Assembly (NCBI GenBank): GCA_948442695.1
Contig: CAOJSF010000004.1
Location: forward strand, 1 to 64,000
DNA from: an uncultured Clostridia bacterium
GTDB lineage: Bacteria; Bacillota; Clostridia; Christensenellales; UBA1242
Length of the DNA: 64,000 nt
Reading direction: 5' to 3'
The stretch's first letter is position 1. Each line of letters opens with the position of its first letter. The position numbers and the translations under genes were made by a program. Positions 51,992-62,700 of this stretch are shown piece by piece. Below the pieces are notes generated by a model. The model did no database searches and was not told where the DNA came from. It saw only the letters and a list, made by a program, of their open reading frames with translations.

Positions 51992-52008
51992 TGTCGAACA
52001 ATGTCGAA
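51992..52008. promoter_or_regulatory. Paired 0A boxes upstream of spo0A
   Basis: TGTCGAACAATGTCGAA: two exact copies of the Spo0A recognition heptamer TGTCGAA, 10 bp apart and therefore on the same face of the helix. They lie 118-134 bases upstream of the spo0A start, beyond the terminator of the neighbouring gene. Autoregulation is the natural reading; a single heptamer would be uninformative in such AT-rich DNA. Confidence 0.65.
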
Positions 52009-52023
52009 TTTCTTTTTTCGTAT

Positions 52024-53403
52024 TTATTTACGCTTGCCTACCAACTGAATATTGCCGAATTTGTCAGTTCTGAACATATAATAATTCTCATCCAGAGTTT
52101 CTTCCTCTTTTTCGGAATCATTAGAATCTTCAATATCTTCAACATCAACAAGTTGAGAGTAATAATAAATATAAGTCCCATCATAACCGCATTGTCCAGA
52201 AATAAGTTCTTTTTCTTCAAGTGATAAAATGGTCTCAACCTCTCTATCAATTGTGCTGATTCTTTTGATAGATTTTGAAGATGATGTATAAATATAGTCA
52301 TTTTCGATAAATAAGATATCTGAAAATTCTTCACTTGTCATAAGTCTTTCTGACTTTGAATCAAGTTTTTTATACATCAAAGCACCATCAGATGTTTTAA
52401 ATACATAGCCTTCACCTGCAACTTGCAATTCTGTTATGGAAGTGGCATTATAAAATCTTTCAGAAAGTGGCGCATTAAAATAGTTGTCACTGTTTATCAA
52501 ATCTTTATAATAAACTTCAGTGATTGCCTTTTGAGTAAATGAGTAAACAACAATATCTCCTGCTCTATCCAAAAGTTTAACTGTTGTCCCTGCAATTCCA
52601 TTGTCAAGGATTTCTTCCTTTCCATTTGCAAAGTTTATTGTTTTGACAATTGTAAGGTCACTGTTATCTTCAGAAGCAGTTGTGAAAATTATATTTTTGT
52701 CTTTAGAATTATCATCAGAAATAGCATATGAAGTGACATCTTTTGCAATGGTTTTAAGTTTGCCTACCTTGTCACCGATTTTGATTGTTTTGATCGTGAA
52801 TTTGTTGTTGCCAGCAGGCTCAACAATAATATAATAATAATTGTTGTCACTGCCCTTTTGAATTGTGATTGTGCTTCCTTCACCTTGTTTGAAAGCGGTG
52901 TTTTTTACAAGTTCTTTAAGACCATCTCCATTGTATTTCATTCTGAAAAGTGAAACCTGAGAATAGTCATTTTTCATGTCACTTGTTTTGTGTGTGTTTG
53001 CTGACGCAAAATAGATATAACCACCTAAAGCATACATATCTTGATTTTGGAAACCAACAAGTTTTTTATCATTGACTTTTTCCACCTGTTTTGGAGTTGA
53101 ATAAGGTTTTTTGACATCTGAAACTTTATCACCAAAGGTGAAATCCTTTGTGGTATTTAGTCTTGACATAAAACCTGTTTTAGTTGCCTTATCATAATCA
53201 AAACCTTCCTCACTTGACAAAGAATAGCCGTTGCCATAATAGAGATAATCTCCGACAACTAAAACCTGACCTTGATTATATTGAAGTTCTTTCAAATATG
53301 CATCCTTACCATTTATTTTGACATTTGAAACTGTTGCACATCCAGTCATCAAAAGAGAGACGCAAAAAACGAGTGCAAATATCTTTAAAAAACTTTTTTT
53401 CAT
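52024..53403 (-). CDS. Lipoprotein, probable beta-propeller
   Basis: 459 aa. Lipoprotein signal peptide with lipobox LMTGC (Cys22). The mature part is built from repeated beta-rich units with Tyr-rich turns (YLYYGNGYS, GYIYFASANTH, NDYIYTSSSK, DGTYIYYYSQ), as in DUF5050-like propellers of Clostridia. A Glu/Asp-rich linker (EDIEDSNDSEKEEE) lies before the last strand. It should be anchored to the outer face of the membrane. Function unknown. It has its own promoter and terminator. Confidence 0.82.
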   Translation of the reverse strand: MKKSFLKIFALVFCVSLLMTGCATVSNVKINGKDAYLKELQYNQGQVLVVGDYLYYGNGYSLSSEEGFDYDKATKTGFMSRLNTTKDFTFGDKVSDVKKPYSTPKQVEKVNDKKLVGFQNQDMYALGGYIYFASANTHKTSDMKNDYSQVSLFRMKYNGDGLKELVKNTAFKQGEGSTITIQKGSDNNYYYIIVEPAGNNKFTIKTIKIGDKVGKLKTIAKDVTSYAISDDNSKDKNIIFTTASEDNSDLTIVKTINFANGKEEILDNGIAGTTVKLLDRAGDIVVYSFTQKAITEVYYKDLINSDNYFNAPLSERFYNATSITELQVAGEGYVFKTSDGALMYKKLDSKSERLMTSEEFSDILFIENDYIYTSSSKSIKRISTIDREVETILSLEEKELISGQCGYDGTYIYYYSQLVDVEDIEDSNDSEKEEETLDENYYMFRTDKFGNIQLVGKRK

Positions 53404-53429
53404 TTTTTTCTTCCTTTTTTATACAAAGA

Positions 53430-53458
53430 ATTTTACTATAATTTGAGGGCTTTGTCAA
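53430..53458 (-). promoter_or_regulatory. Promoter of the 52024-53403 lipoprotein gene
   Basis: Minus strand: -35 TTGACA (53453-53458), 17-bp spacer, -10 TAAAAT (53430-53435). Confidence 0.75.
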
Positions 53459-53512
53459 ATAAAATGACATATATGATTGTTGCCATAAATATCATTTTTA
53501 CACTTATTTTGT

Positions 53513-54211
53513 TTATTCTATTACAATTTCTGTCAAATTGTTGTCCACAAGATCACATGAAGTCAAATAATATGGAATATTGTTTTTGACAAAATTTAAT
53601 GGCACCTTTTGACCATGCAAATGACCAAACACGACAGCATCAACATTATATCTTTCAATAAGAGTGCTAAATGCACTGTCATTGTGATAAAAATCAACAG
53701 GTGGAAAATGAATCATACAAACAAGTTTGTCCCCCTCTTGACGGGTTTTATTTGCATTTTGCAGAGTCATTTCAAGTCTTAATACTTCTCTGTCAAAAAT
53801 CTTTTTATCCTCAGCAGAGAGCGACTGATATCGTTCTACCCCCTTCCAGCCTCGAGTCCCGCAGACAACCACCCCGTCAAAACGAATAGCATCGTTTTGA
53901 ATGGCATAAAAGCCATAAGGCAGGATTTCTCTTAGTGATGAAATAGACTTCCACCAGTAGTCGTGATTGCCCTTTATAATCACCTTTTTGCCTGGCAGAG
54001 ACTTAAGAAGTTCTAAATCTGGCTTGACCTCTTCAAGTTTCATTGCCCATGAAAGGTCTCCTGCCATCAAAACCAAATCTTCGTCAGAGACTTTTTCCTT
54101 CCACTGAGCGAATATTTTGTCAAGATAACCATCCCACACCGGCCCAAAAATATCCATAGGTTTATCATTGTTGACTGATAGGTGAAGGTCGCTTATTGCA
54201 AAAATTTTCAT
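53513..54211 (-). CDS. Calcineurin-like metallophosphoesterase
   Basis: 232 aa from MKIFAISDLHLSVNN. All metal-binding motifs are present: ISDLHL, AGDLSWAM, KGNHDYWW, MIHFPP and FGHLHG. It matches the clostridial/bacillar YmdB-unrelated single-domain phosphoesterase group; substrate unknown. The start ATG overlaps the yqeY stop codon by one base (TAATG), so the longer upstream frame is not used and the two genes are translationally coupled. Confidence 0.92.
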   Translation of the reverse strand: MKIFAISDLHLSVNNDKPMDIFGPVWDGYLDKIFAQWKEKVSDEDLVLMAGDLSWAMKLEEVKPDLELLKSLPGKKVIIKGNHDYWWKSISSLREILPYGFYAIQNDAIRFDGVVVCGTRGWKGVERYQSLSAEDKKIFDREVLRLEMTLQNANKTRQEGDKLVCMIHFPPVDFYHNDSAFSTLIERYNVDAVVFGHLHGQKVPLNFVKNNIPYYLTSCDLVDNNLTEIVIE

Positions 54212-54633
54212 TATAACCCTTTTAAAACCTCTTGAACCTTTCTCATTTCGCACTTCCCAGCAAAGTTTGCTTTAAAATGTTTCATGACATTTGGCACGCT
54301 TTTGTCATCGAGTGAAAGAATAACTGCTTTGATTTCTTCATCACTCATCATTTGAGGGAGATATTTTTCGGCAAGTTTAATCTGCATAGAAATATTTTCT
54401 ACTTCATTTGTGTTGCCAACCTTTGCATAGCCATCTCTCTCGTCACCCAACTCTTTGATTGACTTTTGCAAAATTCTGATAATGTCAGCATCATCAATTT
54501 CCTCACCTTTTTCACGCTTGTTTATCTCTTCAAGTTTAATTTTGTTTAAAACAACAGAATAAAAACTTCTTGCGAGAGCATCCTTATCTCTCATTGCTTG
54601 AACATTTGCTTTTTTAATTTCTTCGTAAATCAT
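54211..54633 (-). CDS. YqeY family protein (GatB/Asn-tRNA amidotransferase tail-like)
   Basis: 140 aa. MRDKDALARSFYSVVLNKIK, YLPQMMSDEEIKAVI and AGKCEMRKVQEVLKG are typical of YqeY, which is related to the C-terminal helical domain of GatB that binds tRNA. Cytosolic; function in Firmicutes not established. First gene of a two-gene operon with the metallophosphoesterase. In many Firmicutes it lies beside rpsU; that gene is not here. Confidence 0.93.
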   Translation of the reverse strand: MIYEEIKKANVQAMRDKDALARSFYSVVLNKIKLEEINKREKGEEIDDADIIRILQKSIKELGDERDGYAKVGNTNEVENISMQIKLAEKYLPQMMSDEEIKAVILSLDDKSVPNVMKHFKANFAGKCEMRKVQEVLKGL

Positions 54634-54818
54634 AATTTCTCCTTATTTTAAATTTAATTATATTTTAATATATTTTAGTTTAAATGTCTACCAAATTATA
54701 GATTAATCTTGACAAATTTGAGTGAATAAAGTAAAAAGATTTTGCAATCGGAATGAAAATATAAAAATTTAAATTTAAAAATTTGAAACTATAAAAATAT
54801 AATGCAATAATTTTGATA

Positions 54819-54847
54819 TTGACAAAATTTTAAATAAAGTTTATAAT
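54819..54847 (+). promoter_or_regulatory. Consensus promoter of a predicted leaderless gene
   Basis: -35 TTGACA (54819-54824), 17-bp spacer, -10 TATAAT (54842-54847). The ATG follows after six bases, as for the gene at 48286. Confidence 0.85.
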
Positions 54848-54853
54848 AAAAGC

Positions 54854-55276
54854 ATGAAAATTAGAGATAGAAAATATAAAGTTGAAAATCTATACATTGT
54901 CCGAGTTTGCCAAATTACAAAAGTAAGCAGCGGACTCACTTTATTCTCGCCTACAACCTATGATTCAAAATATTTTGTCAAATATTACATCGCACATCGT
55001 GATAAAAAAGATAGGTCAATTTTAGAAAATCGTTATTATTATACAATTCCAGGCATCTATCAAAGCAAAGTGCCAGACGATGTCAATTTATCGACCAAAG
55101 AAGGCGATTATATAATTCGAGAAAAACATCATTTTCTTCGTTTTTTCAATGAAAAAAGAAATAAACTTAGTTATGATGAAATTTTGGAATTAGAGAAGAA
55201 ATTTGATAAAATTTTAGAAAAATATTATGAAAGTCAAAGACAGCAAAGCCACAATTCTTTTGATAATGAAATGTAA
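54854..55276 (+). CDS. Hypothetical protein, 140 aa, leaderless
   Basis: No family is recognised. The N-terminal ~90 residues look like a beta-rich domain with many Tyr (YDSKYFVKYYIAHRDKKD, NRYYYTIPGIY). A Lys/Glu-rich helix (SYDEILELEKKFDKILEKYY) and a polar tail follow. No signal peptide. There is no ribosome binding site, and a perfect consensus promoter ends six bases before the ATG, so the mRNA should begin at the start codon. Confidence 0.72.
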   Translation: MKIRDRKYKVENLYIVRVCQITKVSSGLTLFSPTTYDSKYFVKYYIAHRDKKDRSILENRYYYTIPGIYQSKVPDDVNLSTKEGDYIIREKHHFLRFFNEKRNKLSYDEILELEKKFDKILEKYYESQRQQSHNSFDNEM

Positions 55277-55427
55277 ACAATTTTTCTATTTAATAATTAA
55301 TCAGTCATATTGACACCCTTTCCTAAATGCAAGATATAAAATAAAATAAAAAATATATTTACTAATAAAATAATTAAAATTTTACTGAAAATGTTTGGTA
55401 AATTAACAAAAAAATTTAAAAATTCTC

Positions 55428-55456
55428 TTGACAAAGAGAGTTTTTTTATATATACT
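55428..55456 (+). promoter_or_regulatory. Promoter of tRNA-Met
   Basis: -35 TTGACA (55428-55433), 17-bp spacer, -10 TATACT (55451-55456), ten bases before the tRNA. Confidence 0.85.
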
Positions 55457-55466
55457 TAAAAAGCAT

Positions 55467-55543
55467 GGCAGCATAGCTCAGCTGGCTAGAGCGCACGATT
55501 CATACTCGTGAGGTCACAGGTTCGATCCCCGTTGCTGCTACCA
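55467..55543 (+). tRNA. tRNA-Met (CAU), elongator type
   Basis: 77 bases with encoded CCA. Acceptor GGCAGCA / TGCTGCT, D-arm GCTCAGCTGGCTAGAGC, anticodon arm CACGA-TTCATAC-TCGTG (anticodon CAU), T-arm CACAGGTTCGATCCCCGTT-like. The first base pairs normally, so it is not the initiator. A tRNA-Ile with modified CAU is the alternative, but the body resembles Firmicutes elongator Met tRNA. Confidence 0.95.
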
Positions 55544-55545
55544 AC

Positions 55546-55575
55546 AAAAAGAGGCAGATTTCCTGCCTCTTTTTC
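55546..55575 (+). terminator. Terminator of tRNA-Met
   Basis: GAGGCAG (55551-55557) / CTGCCTC (55563-55569) stem followed by TTTTTCTTTT. Confidence 0.93.
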
Positions 55576-55696
55576 TTTTCCTTTTTATGGATTTTAAATC
55601 TTTAAAATTCATTTGTGTTTGCTCTCTCAATTCAAATCAGATTTTATTTTAAAATGTCTTGTTTTTATTGAGTTTTTAAAATGACATTCAATCTTT

Positions 55697-56596
55697 TCAA
55701 ATGGATTTCTTCAGTTTTCTTTTTGTGTTTATTTTTATAACAATGATACAAATGGATGCAATCAAAAGCGGAACCGCCACCGCAAAGAAAATCCACCAGC
55801 CTCTGTTTATTTGCACCATTGAAAGTTTTATTTGATTTTCCTTAGAAAGTTTTTCTTCTTCCACCACCCAAACATGATGATATTTTTTGTCACTGCCATA
55901 ATACTGAATTTGAGCATCAGAATTTAATTTTTGAAAAAGTGAGCCATAATCATATAGATACTGACAGTGATATTCTTCACGAAGTTTATTCTCAAAAGAC
56001 AAACCTTTGGCAGAAGAGAGAAACCTCTCTCTATAAATTTCGCCCACAAGTTTAGCCTCAGTATCAGTCTTCACTTGTGAGGAAAAAGGAAAGATTCCGC
56101 TGTTTACAATCTTTTTATAAAAGATGTTTCCTTTGTTTGTGCAAGGCTTTTTTTCATCTTCAGATTGCGAGTCATTTGAATTGTAATAATTCCATGCACC
56201 AGATGATGTAAAGTATATTTCAAAGCCTGCATAATCACCTTTTTCTTCATATGTCACATCGGTCAATATGACCCCTTGATTTATCTTATACTGCTCAATC
56301 GGATTTGAAACATATTTTATAGCATAAGTAAACAGAAACTCATTTCTGATTTTATCTATCTCCTTAATCAGATTTCTCCTAAAAGTCAACTCTTCCTGCA
56401 TGGAGGCAGAAATTTCTTTCAGACGCTTACTGTTTAGAGAAAACTTTATCGATTGTCTCATTCCACCATTTGAAGATTGATGCAAAGACAACATTATATA
56501 GTCATCTGCTATTATCACCTCTTCCCGCTTTTGACAACCAGTGCAAAAAAAAGATAAAGAGAATATCAAAATGAAAATTAAAGCAAATTTTTTCAT
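55697..56596 (-). CDS. Lipoprotein with C-terminal membrane helix
   Basis: 299 aa. Signal peptide ending FFCTGCQKRE suggests lipidation at Cys21, though the -3 residue is unusual. The mature part has a long helical stretch (about 45-100, MRQSIKFSLNSKRLKEIS...) and a beta-rich part. A second hydrophobic segment (about 266-288, WWIFFAVAVPLLIASICIIV) with a Lys/Arg end is a membrane anchor. The protein therefore is tethered at both ends. It lies 114 bases downstream of the giant surface protein gene on the same strand. Function unknown. Confidence 0.8.
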   Translation of the reverse strand: MKKFALIFILIFSLSFFCTGCQKREEVIIADDYIMLSLHQSSNGGMRQSIKFSLNSKRLKEISASMQEELTFRRNLIKEIDKIRNEFLFTYAIKYVSNPIEQYKINQGVILTDVTYEEKGDYAGFEIYFTSSGAWNYYNSNDSQSEDEKKPCTNKGNIFYKKIVNSGIFPFSSQVKTDTEAKLVGEIYRERFLSSAKGLSFENKLREEYHCQYLYDYGSLFQKLNSDAQIQYYGSDKKYHHVWVVEEEKLSKENQIKLSMVQINRGWWIFFAVAVPLLIASICIIVIKINTKRKLKKSI

Positions 56597-56710
56597 AATA
56601 TATGATATTCTCTTTATTTTTTTTAATTACTAGGAAAGTAATTTATTTTTTCTGTAAAGAAAGCATTTAAGTTTAAATCTATTAAACGACATCAATTGAA
56701 ATTGTTTTCT

Positions 56711-59700
56711 TTATTCGATTGAAGCCACATATCCCTTTTCTGTATTTTTGATGTTCAGTTTATGACCATCAATGCAAGTGATTGAGACTTCAGCAAGTTG
56801 ATTTACCTGAATATTTATCGCAGTTCCAGAATTGTTTGAAGCATAATGACCGCCATAGTCTATTGTGTTTGACTGACAAGAGCGAGTAATAGGTTGACCT
56901 GTCTGAGTTTCAACCAAACCATTTATGCTTCCACCTATTATCTGATAGACAACTCCACTATAGACAAAGTCGCCTCTTATCGATTCAGATGTGATTCTGC
57001 CATTGTTATAAAGATATTCAAGTGTGCCATTTATACTTGTAATTGTGATTCCTGCAAAATAACATTCAATACTTGAAACATTGCTTGTTCTCGCAGAAAC
57101 TGAAATAGCACCATCATTTCCACACATTGAAATTTTGCTTACATTCGAAAGTGTAATTCCTGACATATAAAACTTGTTGCTTCCAACTGCAACATTGATT
57201 TTCTTGTCACCTGAGTTTTTACACAAAACTATACTTCCAAAATTTCCTTCGCTGGTTGCATTGAATAATGTAATTCCAGCATAGGCAAAACTAAATGGCA
57301 AGCCTTGAGGCATAACATAATCAAATTGTGCTGAGTTTTGGCAGTTTTGAATCAGGCCGTAATTATAACCGGCAATTCCACCAACAAATATATAATTTCC
57401 TACGCTTGAATTGTTGCCCGCTAAAGCAATGTTAAATTCGCTTAAATTGACATTTTCTATTGTTCCATAATTAAATGCACAAACCGGAGCGAATATGGTC
57501 TTAGAGCCATTTACAGAGCGGAAATTTATGTTGTAAGAGATATTCAAATTTTTCACTTCTGCATTTTGAGATACAGACTTAAATAATGAAGAATAACTTT
57601 CAAATTCAAGACCATCAAACCCTATCAAATATTGAGAAATCTTTTCCATTTCATAGACACTTGAACTATTGAATGTGATCTTAAAACCATTTCCATTTAA
57701 GTGTCCCTTAAATTCTTCCAGTCCCATAACATTATCGGCTGAAACAATTTCTATATTTGAAACAAGTTTAAAGTAGAAATCATTTGTGTTTCTAAGTCTA
57801 ATATTTGCAAAATCCTGGGCAGTTGCAATTTGATATGGATTTGACTGACTTCCGTTTCCACCAGTGAAAGGTCGACACTCAATATTTCCATTATTTTCAT
57901 AAACCTTTTCTTGACTGAAAATTGAAATTTCACTATTATCATCGCTAAGCATTCTTGCCTTAATCTTAAAAGCATTTGGATAGATTGTGCCGATATTTCT
58001 AGGACAATAGAAGTTATCTGTTGTAAACATTGTCTCATTGTTTCCTGAAATAAGAAGATTTATAAAATATTGATATTTATTTTGATTTTCCTCTGGCCAT
58101 TTCCATTCAAATCGTTTTAAATCATTGTTATAAGTTATCTCAAGGTCATCAATGGATGTTGGACTTATTGTCAGATTTTCAAGATCACTTGATAAAATCT
58201 TCTTTCTATTAATTTCCTGTTCTCCCTGACCATCCTTTGCCTGGAATGATAGGCTTATAATGTTTTGAGGTAAAACAAACAATTTTGAGGCAGATTTGTT
58301 TGTAAGAGTGATAGAATTTTCTCCTTCATCTGTCACATAATTTAAAACAATCTTATAGCAATCACGATTGTCTTGAATTGAAACAGAAGTGAAATATTTT
58401 GAAAAGTCTATTGCAGTCTTGCCGTCAATAAGTTTTATTTCATAATATCTCTCATCAATCTTTTCAAGTTTATAAACATCATTTATCTCAAGTGGATTTG
58501 ACTTGATTGCATTTTGACCATTTTCATCTTTTCCATAGGTGTAAATGCGAAGTTTTATTGAGCCTCCTGCGTCATTAAGTTGACCGTCATCTGGCAAGAA
58601 TGAAACATATGCATTGTTTTCTTCACCACTAACTGTGCTTGTCGAGAATGTATATTTACCTTTCAAAAGCACCGTCTTTGCAATTCCTTGTGCAGTATAA
58701 TCAGCGAAGATTGAAATTCTGTTTGCACTTTCCAAATCGATCGTCTCAGGATTATCACCATAATAAACCGACCTGTCAGTAATAAAGTTTATCTTGCCAT
58801 CATTGACACCACTATTACGCTGTGAAAGTCTAGGAGTGCTTGTCCTTGTCACGATTGCTGTTTTTGTGACCAAACTTCTTAAAGCATAAGTTTCGTCCTC
58901 AAAAGTAAGCCCGTCAGATAATCTATATTTGTTGCCTTCAAGTGATGTGATGATGTTTTCAGTCGCATCGTCCTTGACAACTCTTGCAGGAACTATAGAA
59001 ATTGAGAATGTGTAGTAAGAATAATCTGATTTAATGTTTTGACCTTCAATATATTTTTCACCACCTTCTACACTTTCGCAATAAATATTTTCATTCTTTG
59101 CAAATATGAAAGAATTTTGTGATGTGTTGTCTTTATAATAATAATCAACTGAAATTTCATAAAGGAGTGTACCTTTTTCGCCATTTACATCATAAATGTC
59201 AGCAAAACTTTCATTATTTATCTTTATATCACCTTTTTGAATCTCAACCTCACTTACGCCATCAAGCATTCTTGCCAGAACCTGTGATTGAGTTGAAGAA
59301 ATCATAGGTCTCTCATTTGACTCAAATGTCAAAATAAAGTCTGATGTCAAGTCTTCATTTTCTCTGATTATAAATGAGCCACTATTTCCTCTTAAGAAAG
59401 AATAGAATTCATTTGCAGAAAGTTCTGACTCAAACTTAACTTTATCATTTGCATCAAAACTTCCAACTCTATATAATGGCAGATTTGAATTTGCCATGAT
59501 TAGGCTTTGGTAATAATATCCTTTATCTTCTCCCTGATAATCATCAGCAAGACTTACATTATTGCCTAGATTGAAACGAAGATTTCCACAATACTCAGCA
59601 TCATGCTTGTTGTAACTTACACTTATACTTCCATTTGAAACATTAAGCGTAGGAGCAGAGAGTTTGTATACATCAAGAATTTTATAACTTGAACTTTCAA

Positions 59701-62700
59701 CATTTAATGTGCTGTTTGAATAAGAGCCATTAAGCGAAAGCATAACATATTCATAAAGTCCTGTGTCTTTCAAATCAATGTCCGCTCTGCCATTTACAAA
59801 ACGAATTGTCCTTGACTGCTCGGCAGAAGCAGGTCTTTTGTATCTCAGAAGAAGTTCAAATCCCTCAGAATTTGTTTCAACCACAAACTTTCCGTCCTCA
59901 AAGTGAATATCCTCTGCCCTGAGGTCAAGATATCTCAGATTAAAAATTCCACTTTTGCCGTTTATACAATATCCATTGTCTTGATTGTAAACAAAGATGT
60001 CTGCCTGATAAAGTTCATTGATTGAAATGGCTTTTTCTCCCAGTGCTTGCAGTTTCTTACCCAGTATAGTCATGTTTATTTTGAAATTTAAAGAGTCTTC
60101 ATCTTTTACAAGTACATCTTCAATTGCCTGACCTTTAAAACTCAAAATCCATCTATTTCCCAACTCATCAAATTCAATGAGAAAATCTATTATATCTGAT
60201 ATGTTTGTGGCAAGTTGACCGGACTTTCTAAGTTGAAGTTTATATCTTTGTGCAACATTCTGAACATAACCATCATCTCCCTTTATCATTGTGATTGAAG
60301 GAGTTACGCCAGCAAAATAATTGATTTTGCCATTTGTTTCCTCAGAAGACAGAGTGACCTTTGGTGCAGATGAAAGATACATTCTTACGCCGTCAGAATT
60401 TTGCGACTGGATATATTGCTGATAATTGTCTTCCATAATACTTACAAGATATTCTCCTGCAGGTATATCTCTTCCTGAATCGTCAAACAGATATCCGCCG
60501 TCTCCAATTCCCCTTGTAGATTTTGAAAGGGCGTCAATCATGAGTCTGACATTTCCTGCCTTAACACCTTCATTGCCCTCAAGCAATTTTGTTTTATAGA
60601 TACTCAAAAGTTCAAAATATGACATACTTTCTTTTTCACCCAGATATTCAATATAATCTGCGTTTTTGACACTAAGCATTAAATCTGGGAAAAGATTGTA
60701 AGCCTTTGTGGTAAGAGTATAAATCTTGTTTGTAATTTTCCCGTCCTCAATTCTATTAAATTTGAGGGAAACATTAAATCTTTCAAGATATGCTGGCAAG
60801 AAGTAATATATATCTTTATACTCTCGCTCACCCATTTCTTCATGATAAACAAAACCTGGGTTTATCTGCCCGAAATAGTCAATCATATCAGAAACAAACT
60901 TAGAATTTTCAAAAGATTGTTGGCTAAATTGCAAAATGCCATTCTTCACTTCAAGAGAGGAAGGTTTTGTAAATTGCAATGTTTTGCATTCAAATGTGCT
61001 TCTATTAGAAGCAATAGTATATCTATCATTGTTTAATGCAACAACATAGACACTGTAAGTCTCTCCTGGCACAAGACCAGCATCTAAGAGATTTAAACTT
61101 GAAACTGGACTATTTATTTTAAGGATATTTCCCTGCCTTTCAAGATAAATCATAAATGAATTTGCGCTGATTTTTTCATCACTGCTAATCCATGAAAAAC
61201 TGAGTGTATTGTTTGCAATATGCAATGTTTGATCATTTTTGATTGAATTTAGTTTATACAAACTATATTTTGTGCTGTTAAATTGAGTGTGAAGCCCATT
61301 TTTTCCTATTCTTGAAACTTCAATATCAACCTCACCATAGTCAACTTCTTCAAGAAGAGTGCTTAAATTTAAAGCATAAACCTCTTTTGAAATAAGCCCA
61401 CTTTGAACAGGAGGAAGTTTGCTAAATTCCGCCCTGCCATTGACGTCAGTTATCCAGTAGCCCAGCACATCAGAGGCATTTATTGTCTTTATAATCACCT
61501 TATCATTTTGGCCTTCAAGCAAGTTTTTAGCAAAGAAAGTCACCCTGAAAGACAATGTCTGACTTCCATCATCAAGCAGGTCAAAAAGAATATAATCTGT
61601 TTCGCTTTGATAACTTTTTATAAGGTTTGGATTTGTTGTTTCAATTTCATAATTGAAACTATGGCTGAATGGCTTAGAATTTATTGAGCCTGCACGCTTA
61701 ACCATGAAATCAATACTTTCAATTCCATTTTGCATTGAAAGATCTGGGTCAAACAACTTAAGAAGATCAAGCATAGCGATATAGTATCTGTTTTTAGTAA
61801 ATACATCTTGAACCGGCATAAATTCAATAACTTGTGAATCTCTTTTTGCAACAAATATCAAATCTCTAAAGTCGTCATCATAAAGAATGAAATTTAAATA
61901 ACCTTCATCATCTACTTCAATTTTTTCAATACCTTCAAGTCTATAGCCATTGTATGTCATGACTCTATGACTTGCAAGCGTCTTATTTTTTTTATCATAA
62001 GCAATAATCTTGATAGTAAATGCACCCTTGCGGTTTAAAAGCAAACTTTCTTGTGTCAAGTCTAAAGAGTTTTCGTCGTGCATTTCAACCACCAAAGTTG
62101 AAGTTCCGATATTGATTTCCACTAGATAACTAGCCTTTTGGTCATCATTAATGATAAAGAGGCCATTATCAGTAATCTCTGCGTTGTCCACATTATCAAA
62201 TCTTGAAATAATAATATTTCCACTGTCCGAACTTACATATTCATCCTTCTTTGCTTTGATAATTATTTCAATATTTCCGCTTTCAAACTTTTCAATGATT
62301 GCACTTTTAATTTCAAGACTATATACTCCGCCAGTCAAACTTAACTTATAATTTTGATTATCATCGCCAGCAACAGTTTCAAAGTTAAAAGTATTGTTTA
62401 CACTTAAAAGAGAAACTTCAAATTTAATATCAGTCAAATCAGCCCATTTGTCTTTAAATGAAACTATTACTTTGCTTGTCGTCTTGCTTTCAATTTCATT
62501 TAATACATCACCGTTTTTAATTTCATAGCCATTTATTTCTATCTGTTTAAGTTTTGTGCTGTCAAGAGTTTCTGTATTACTTTCCCCATAATAGCCTAAA
62601 CAATCCTGACTATATGAGATAGTGTAAGCCTTGTCTATCTTTGCCTTAATAAATATTTTAAAGTCACTATCAATGCTCATTCCAAAAAGTTCTTCTATAT

